Both the position numbers and the translations under genes were made by a program. This document shows, piece by piece, positions 6,570 through 10,119 of a DNA stretch of 10,119 bases; within the stretch, counting starts at the first letter, position 1; each line of letters starts with the position of its first letter. The notes below the pieces were generated by a model. It made no database searches, was not told the origin of the DNA, and worked only from the letters and a program-made list of their open reading frames with translations. This DNA comes from Synergistaceae bacterium (GTDB lineage: Bacteria > Synergistota > Synergistia > Synergistales > Synergistaceae): positions 1-10,119 of the forward strand of contig JAISRP010000026.1 of NCBI GenBank assembly GCA_031273585.1, in the 5' to 3' direction.

Positions 6570-7552
6570 CGAAGCGAGCCGCGCCTGGCGCCGGGGGAGT
6601 CGTACACGCGATAGTTGGGCCGACCGCCGCCGGAAAGACCCGGATAAGCCTCGAGCTGTCGCGCAGGCTGGGGGCCGAGATAATTTCCGTCGACTCGAGG
6701 CAGGTCTACAGGTACCTGGACGTCGGGACCGACAAGGTATCGCCTCACGACAGGAAACTCGTAATCCACCACATGATCGACGTGGCCGACCCGGACGAGG
6801 TCTTCACGGCCGCCGATTTCGTCCTGCGGGCCAGGGACGCGATAGCCAGGATCAGGGCCAGGGGGAAGGTCCCGCTGCTGGCCGGAGGTTCCCCGCTCTA
6901 CTACAGGGCGCTCGAGGGAAATATGCTATCCGAGTCGCTGCCAAGCGACGAGACCGTGCGAGGCGATCTCGATGCGGCGTCGGAGGAGCTGGGGCTCTCG
7001 TTCCTGCACTCCGCCTTAGCGGAGGTCGATCCGGCGAGCGCGGCTCGGATTCACGCAAACGACAGGGTGCGCATCATACGGGCCCTGGAGATATTCAAGC
7101 TCACGGGCAGGACCGCCACGGAGCTTTACGCGGAGTCGGGCAAGATGGGCGCCCAGTGCCGCATCGAATACTTCGGCGTAACGTCTAAGCGGGCGGCCCT
7201 CTACGACGCCATAGAGCGCAGGGCCTCGTCTCAGTTCCGCTCCGGCTACCCCGAGGAGGTTCGCTGGCTGTTGGATAACGGATACTCGAGAAATCTTCCG
7301 GCGCTCAGGGGATTTGGATACCGCGAGCTCGCGGATTTCATTCATGGAAAAATTTCGCTGGAGGACGCGCTTGCTGGCGACATAAAATCGACTAAAGCAT
7401 TTTCAAGAAGACAAATGACATGGTTCAGACAATTTTCCCCAATTATATGGTATGATGTTTCAGAAATGTCTGCGGATATCGTCGTGGACGACATGGAGCG
7501 GAGGGTGCGAGAGGGCGTCCGGGGCTCGGGCATGGAGGATGGTTCCAGGTGA
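6566..7552 (+). CDS. miaA: tRNA dimethylallyltransferase MiaA
   Basis: MiaA transfers the dimethylallyl group of DMAPP to N6 of A37 in tRNAs that read U-starting codons, the first step towards i6A/ms2i6A. The 328 residues include P-loop GPTAAGKT (18-25), DSRQVYRYLDVGTDK (43-57), HHMIDVADPDE (68-78), GGSPLYYRAL (107-116) and RIHANDRVRIIRALE (161-175). The C-terminal SRRQMTWFR (280-288) corresponds to the family's (A/S)KRQ-x-TWFR segment. GGSPLYY differs from the common GGTGLY, but this loop varies in the family. The start is GTG 6566, overlapping the mutL TGA as GTGA. The frame is open far upstream (to 5852), but that part lies inside mutL and lacks any family similarity. No other start codon occurs before the P-loop, and no clear Shine-Dalgarno is seen, so coupled translation is likely. 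The last 70 codons or so are much more AT-rich than the rest and appear to hold a promoter for ispH. Confidence 0.96.
   Translation: MTKRAAPGAGGVVHAIVGPTAAGKTRISLELSRRLGAEIISVDSRQVYRYLDVGTDKVSPHDRKLVIHHMIDVADPDEVFTAADFVLRARDAIARIRARGKVPLLAGGSPLYYRALEGNMLSESLPSDETVRGDLDAASEELGLSFLHSALAEVDPASAARIHANDRVRIIRALEIFKLTGRTATELYAESGKMGAQCRIEYFGVTSKRAALYDAIERRASSQFRSGYPEEVRWLLDNGYSRNLPALRGFGYRELADFIHGKISLEDALAGDIKSTKAFSRRQMTWFRQFSPIIWYDVSEMSADIVVDDMERRVREGVRGSGMEDGSR
7448..7456 (+). promoter_or_regulatory. Candidate extended -10 promoter upstream of ispH
   Basis: TGG followed by TATGAT (7451-7456) matches the extended -10 form TGnTATAAT at all but one hexamer base. It sits in an AT-rich patch (about 7370-7470) inside the end of miaA. 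No good -35 stands at 17 bases, which extended -10 promoters can tolerate. Transcription would start near 7463, about 85 bases before ispH. This is inference from sequence only. Confidence 0.4.
7534..7538 (+). promoter_or_regulatory. Ribosome binding site of ispH
   Basis: GGAGG inside the last codons of miaA lies ten bases before the GTG start at 7549 and supports that start. Confidence 0.7.
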
Positions 7553-8382
7553 ACCTTTTGGTGGCAAGCCCGACCGGGCTCTGTTTCGGAGTGAGGAGGG
7601 CAATAGGTCAGCTCGAAGATGCGTTGACAAAATACGGAACGACATACTCCCTAGGCAGTCCTATTCACAACCCACCGGAAGTCGAACGTCTCGCTGATCT
7701 CGGTTTGAGGCTCGTGGAGCGCGCATCGGATGTTCCGGAGGGCGCGGTGGCTTTTATTCGCGCGCACGGTGCGCCGCACGCGGAGCATGACGAGCTGAAC
7801 GCCCGCGCAGGAGTTGTGGTGGATGGGACCTGCCCCTTCGTCAGGATCGCCCAGGAGAGGGCCGAGTCGCTCGTCCGCGAGGGATACCTCGTCGTGGTCC
7901 TGGGCGACTCGCGGCACCCGGAGGTCAGGGGGATACTGGGCTACATAGACGGCGAGTCAATGGTGGTATCGTCCGCGGACGACATCGGAGATGACGCCAG
8001 GTACGGCAGGCTGGGCGTTCTGAGCCAGACCACCCAGATGGAGACGGCGCTTGCGGCGCTTGTGGCAAAGCTGGTGGTTCATGCCGGGGAGATTAAGGTA
8101 TATAATACCATCTGTCGCGCAACGATAGAGAGACAGGAATCAATCAGGCGCATGTCCGCCCTGGTGGATGGATTGATCGTCCTCGGAGGGAAGGACAGCG
8201 CAAACACGGGGAAGCTCGTGGAGATAGCCGAATCATTGGGCGTCTCCACCTTGTGGATAGAGCGATCCGCGGAAATCGACTGGGGGTGGGCGTCCGGGAA
8301 GGGGTCAATTGGAGTGGCCGCGGGGGGAAGCACCCCCGACTGGCTCATAAACGATTTAACAGGAAAATTAAAGAGGCTGTAG
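7549..8382 (+). CDS. ispH: 4-hydroxy-3-methylbut-2-enyl diphosphate reductase IspH
   Basis: IspH is the cytosolic 4Fe-4S enzyme that reduces HMBPP to IPP and DMAPP, the last step of the MEP pathway. At 277 residues it is slightly short for a stand-alone family member. The three cluster cysteines are present: C12 (GLCFGV), C95 (DGTCPFV) and C189 (YNTICRAT). Substrate-pocket residues are also in place: H40 (GSPIHNP), H73 (RAHGAP), H123 and the proton-relay E125 (RHPEVRG), N219 (GGKDSANT) and S261 (GGSTPDW). The GTG start overlaps the miaA TGA as GTGA and has GGAGG ten bases upstream. The product DMAPP is the substrate of the neighbouring MiaA. The gene ends in a TAG, and the next gene, rpsA, lies in the same reading frame 21 bases further on. 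A candidate internal promoter for rpsA lies in its second half. Confidence 0.97.
   Translation: MNLLVASPTGLCFGVRRAIGQLEDALTKYGTTYSLGSPIHNPPEVERLADLGLRLVERASDVPEGAVAFIRAHGAPHAEHDELNARAGVVVDGTCPFVRIAQERAESLVREGYLVVVLGDSRHPEVRGILGYIDGESMVVSSADDIGDDARYGRLGVLSQTTQMETALAALVAKLVVHAGEIKVYNTICRATIERQESIRRMSALVDGLIVLGGKDSANTGKLVEIAESLGVSTLWIERSAEIDWGWASGKGSIGVAAGGSTPDWLINDLTGKLKRL
8078..8106 (+). promoter_or_regulatory. Candidate internal promoter within ispH, upstream of rpsA
   Basis: A perfect TATAAT (8101-8106) lies 17 bases after TTCATG (8078-8083, three of six -35 bases). It falls on the codons for Tyr-Asn just before the TIC cluster-cysteine motif, which use TAT and AAT where the region otherwise favours TAC and AAC. 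A start near 8113 would give rpsA a leader of about 290 bases. The -35 is weak. Confidence 0.35.
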
Positions 8383-8386
8383 GTCC

Positions 8387-8393
8387 GAGGAGG
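8387..8393 (+). promoter_or_regulatory. Strong ribosome binding site of rpsA
   Basis: GAGGAGG lies ten bases before ATG 8404, the strongest Shine-Dalgarno in the window. This fits a highly expressed ribosomal protein and independent initiation rather than readthrough from ispH. Confidence 0.85.
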
Positions 8394-8403
8394 CTTTGAC
8401 GGT

Positions 8404-10005
8404 ATGGTGGATGAGATCCGCAATGAAGAATTGACAACGCAGGAACCGGTGGCTGGCGAGGTCCAGGCTGGCAGGACGATTGAGGATACCCCCGTGGTGG
8501 AGGAGACGATGGAGAGCATCATGGAGCAGATGGGCGGCTTCGAGGATCTCCATCGCGGCAAGGTGGTCGAGGGCACCGTCGTGGATGCCCGGGATGACGG
8601 CTGGCTTGTCGATGTGGGCTATAAATGCGAGGGTTTCCTCCCGCAGAAGGAGTGGACGCATCGCGTCCTGGTGGAGTCCACCCCTGAGCCCGCCGTGGGA
8701 GAAAAGGTCCGCGTCCAGGTCACGAATATCAGCCAGGGAGAGGAAGCCCAGCTCACGCTGAGCCGCTGGCGTTGTGAATTCGACGAGAGGTGGAACCGGC
8801 TCGAGGAGGAACTCGAGAGGAGCGAGATCGTCGAGGTGAGGGGGCTCCGCAAGGTTAAGGGCGGCCTCATCGTGGACTGTTTCGGACTCGAGGGCTTTAT
8901 CCCCATATCGCACCTGGCGGAGGAGGGCAGGGGCGTGAACCCCGGCCGGCTCATCGATCAGACGTTCCCGGTGAAAGTCATCGAACGGACGCGCAGCAAA
9001 CGGCGTTTCGTCCTCTCCCGCCGTTCGATCCTCGAGGAGGAGCTTGGCGCGGAGCGCGAGAAGTTCTATGAGAACGTTCACGAGGGCGACATCATGGAGG
9101 GCGAGGTCAGCAGCATCACCAACTTCGGCGTCTTCGTCAACCTCGGGGTGATAGAGGGGCTCGTCCACGTGACGGAGCTCGCCTGGCAGCGCAACGCCAA
9201 GGCAAAGGACATCGTGGCCAAGGGCGACACGATCAAGGTGAAGGTCATCAGGATAGACCGCGAGAAGAACAGGATATCCCTCTCGATCCGCCAGACGCTG
9301 GACGACCCGTGGAACTCCGTCGCGGATCGCTGGCCCAAGGACGCCGAGACGGAGGGCACAGTGACGAACCTGACCGACTTTGGCGCGTTCGTGGAGATAG
9401 AGCCGGGCGTCGAGGGCCTCATCCACATCGGAGACCTGAGCTGGAGCCGCATAAAGCACCCGAAGGAAGTGTTGAAGCGCAGCCAGAAGGTGAAGGTGGT
9501 CATACTCGAGGTCGACATGGAGCACCGCCGCATCAGCCTCGGCTACAAGCAGCTGAACGATCCGTGGCAGGACATCGAGAGCCGGTTCGCGAAGGACCAG
9601 GACGTGAACGTCAAGGTGATCCGCCTGGCCGACTTCGGCGCGTTTGTCGAGCTGGAGCCGGGCGTCGAGGGCCTCATTCACATATCCCAGCTCAGCCGTC
9701 AGAGGGTCGAGAAGCCGGGCGACGTCCTGCAGGTAGGTTCGGAGATCACAGCCCGCATCCTGGAGGTTGACCCGACCACGAGGAGGATACGCCTCAGCAT
9801 CAAGGCCCTGCAGCCTGACGAGGAAAGGCGTCCAAGGGATGAGGGCTCCCCGTCCCAGGAGCGCAAGCCGCGCAGGGATGACGGCGAGCGCAGGCAGGGC
9901 AGGGACCACCGTCCGCCCCAGATCCCGACCGAGGAGATGTCCGTCACGGTCGGAGACTTCCTGAAGGCGCGGGAGGACGAGGCTCAGTCGGAGGCCGAGG
10001 AGTAG
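8404..10005 (+). CDS. rpsA: Ribosomal protein S1 with five S1 domains
   Basis: S1 binds mRNA on the 30S subunit and helps unfold and place leaders during initiation. The 533 residues start with about 48 acidic, probably flexible residues. Five S1 (OB-fold) repeats follow, near 51-121, 138-207, 225-296, 311-382 and 398-468. Repeats 3-5 have the classic (D/N)FG(V/A)FV and EGL(V/I)H(V/I) signatures; repeats 1 and 2 are more divergent, as in other S1 proteins where they serve ribosome binding. Repeats 4 and 5 are close copies even at DNA level. The tail (471-533) is a charged Arg/Asp/Glu/Pro-rich linker that ends with TVGDFLKAREDE, possibly a short terminal helix. E. coli S1 has six repeats and typical Firmicutes proteins four, so five is intermediate. 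It has a strong Shine-Dalgarno and is the last gene before a terminator. A generic S1-domain RNA-binding protein is the alternative name, but length and context next to ispH favour true S1. Confidence 0.95.
   Translation: MVDEIRNEELTTQEPVAGEVQAGRTIEDTPVVEETMESIMEQMGGFEDLHRGKVVEGTVVDARDDGWLVDVGYKCEGFLPQKEWTHRVLVESTPEPAVGEKVRVQVTNISQGEEAQLTLSRWRCEFDERWNRLEEELERSEIVEVRGLRKVKGGLIVDCFGLEGFIPISHLAEEGRGVNPGRLIDQTFPVKVIERTRSKRRFVLSRRSILEEELGAEREKFYENVHEGDIMEGEVSSITNFGVFVNLGVIEGLVHVTELAWQRNAKAKDIVAKGDTIKVKVIRIDREKNRISLSIRQTLDDPWNSVADRWPKDAETEGTVTNLTDFGAFVEIEPGVEGLIHIGDLSWSRIKHPKEVLKRSQKVKVVILEVDMEHRRISLGYKQLNDPWQDIESRFAKDQDVNVKVIRLADFGAFVELEPGVEGLIHISQLSRQRVEKPGDVLQVGSEITARILEVDPTTRRIRLSIKALQPDEERRPRDEGSPSQERKPRRDDGERRQGRDHRPPQIPTEEMSVTVGDFLKAREDEAQSEAEE
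9400..9677 (+). repeat. 23-bp direct repeat within rpsA S1 domains 4 and 5
   Basis: Bases 9400-9422 and 9655-9677 are identical. They encode EPGVEGLI and the start of His in S1 repeats 4 and 5. Flanking bases (DFGAFVE) are also nearly the same. The simplest reading is duplication or gene conversion between adjacent S1 domains. Confidence 0.8.
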
Positions 10006-10026
10006 AAATATAAATACGCTTATCTC

Positions 10027-10074
10027 GAGCGGGGCGGACCGAATGCCAAGTACGGCATCGGCTCCGCCCCGCTC
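10027..10074 (+). terminator. Long hairpin terminator after rpsA
   Basis: A perfect 12-bp stem (10027-10038 with 10063-10074) continues after a bulged C through CCGA/TCGG and, after a bulged A, TGCC/GGCA, closing on loop AAGTAC. The hairpin starts 21 bases after the rpsA stop. Only ATCTTA follows, so the T-run is poor. It may act as a U-poor terminator, a 3'-end stabiliser, or a bidirectional terminator facing a convergent gene, since the 5' flank (10007-10026) is AT-rich. Confidence 0.8.
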
Positions 10075-10119
10075 ATCTTACGGCCCAGGGCAAAACCTTG
10101 GGGGGCCCCCCCCCACCCC
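10075..10119. other. Non-coding end of window with G/C homopolymers
   Basis: After the hairpin I see no gene start. The last 20 bases are six G, nine C, one A and four C. This looks like a contig edge or low-quality homopolymer sequence rather than a biological element. Confidence 0.5.

Noticed and set aside
7624..7629. Perfect TTGACA in the start of ispH
   Set aside because: No acceptable -10 lies 16-18 bases downstream; the nearest candidate is TACTCC at 15 bases. Treated as chance.
8321..8338. CGGGGG/CCCCCG hairpin near the ispH end
   Set aside because: It encodes the conserved Gly-Gly-Ser-Thr-Pro segment, has only six pairs and no T-run, so codon choice explains it.
8368..9909. 513-codon open frame on the minus strand opposite rpsA
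   Set aside because: It mirrors the S1 repeats, is rich in Leu/Asp/Arg/His as expected of a reverse frame, and has no family motif.
1..10119. CRISPR, transposon, phage, toxin-antitoxin or biosynthetic cluster
   Set aside because: No regularly spaced repeats, no terminal inverted repeats with a transposase and no such gene families; nearly every base lies in a recognised housekeeping gene.

Overview
The window is a GC-rich bacterial chromosome fragment carrying one co-directional run of seven housekeeping genes, all on the + strand: alaS (5'-truncated by the window edge) - ruvX - mutS - mutL - miaA - ispH - rpsA. A strong hairpin terminator follows rpsA. Junctions are extremely tight: TAGTG at alaS/ruvX, ATGA at mutS/mutL, and GTGA at both mutL/miaA and miaA/ispH. 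Translational coupling within one transcription unit is therefore likely. I see no tRNA, rRNA, CRISPR array, insertion sequence, phage gene or toxin/defence module.

Organism: the DNA is GC-rich but uses AGG for Arg and ATA for Ile very freely. Several starts are GTG. MutL has the intrinsic-endonuclease type of C-terminus, so mismatch repair is of the MutH-independent kind. The gene order, with separate ispH and rpsA genes next to each other, suggests a member of the Synergistota. This is an inference from style and synteny, not a proven assignment; a GC-rich Firmicutes-like lineage is the main alternative.

Layout: 2-1555 is the editing and C-Ala part of alanyl-tRNA synthetase. 1555-2082 is the Holliday-junction resolvase-like RuvX/YqgF, with an unusual Gly/Arg-rich tail that begins at a run of nine G. 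2083-2196 is the only sizeable gap inside the operon; it holds competing hairpins ending in seven T, just before mutS. 2197-6569 is mutS-mutL, the mismatch repair pair. 6566-7552 is the tRNA dimethylallyltransferase miaA. 7549-8382 is ispH, the last step of the MEP isoprenoid pathway. 8404-10005 is a ribosomal protein S1 with five S1 domains. 10006-10119 is the terminator followed by a low-complexity end.

The genes share information-processing themes: tRNA charging, recombination, mismatch repair, tRNA modification and translation initiation. IspH adds a metabolic link because it makes the DMAPP that MiaA transfers to tRNA. Two AT-rich patches, at the end of miaA and in the middle of ispH, look like internal promoters that could raise ispH and rpsA expression.

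I found no convincing undescribed system. The points most worth a second look are the possible attenuator before mutS, the nine-G tract and the reading frame behind it, a perfect 13-bp palindrome inside mutS, the single in-frame UAG separating IspH from S1, and the internal promoters.
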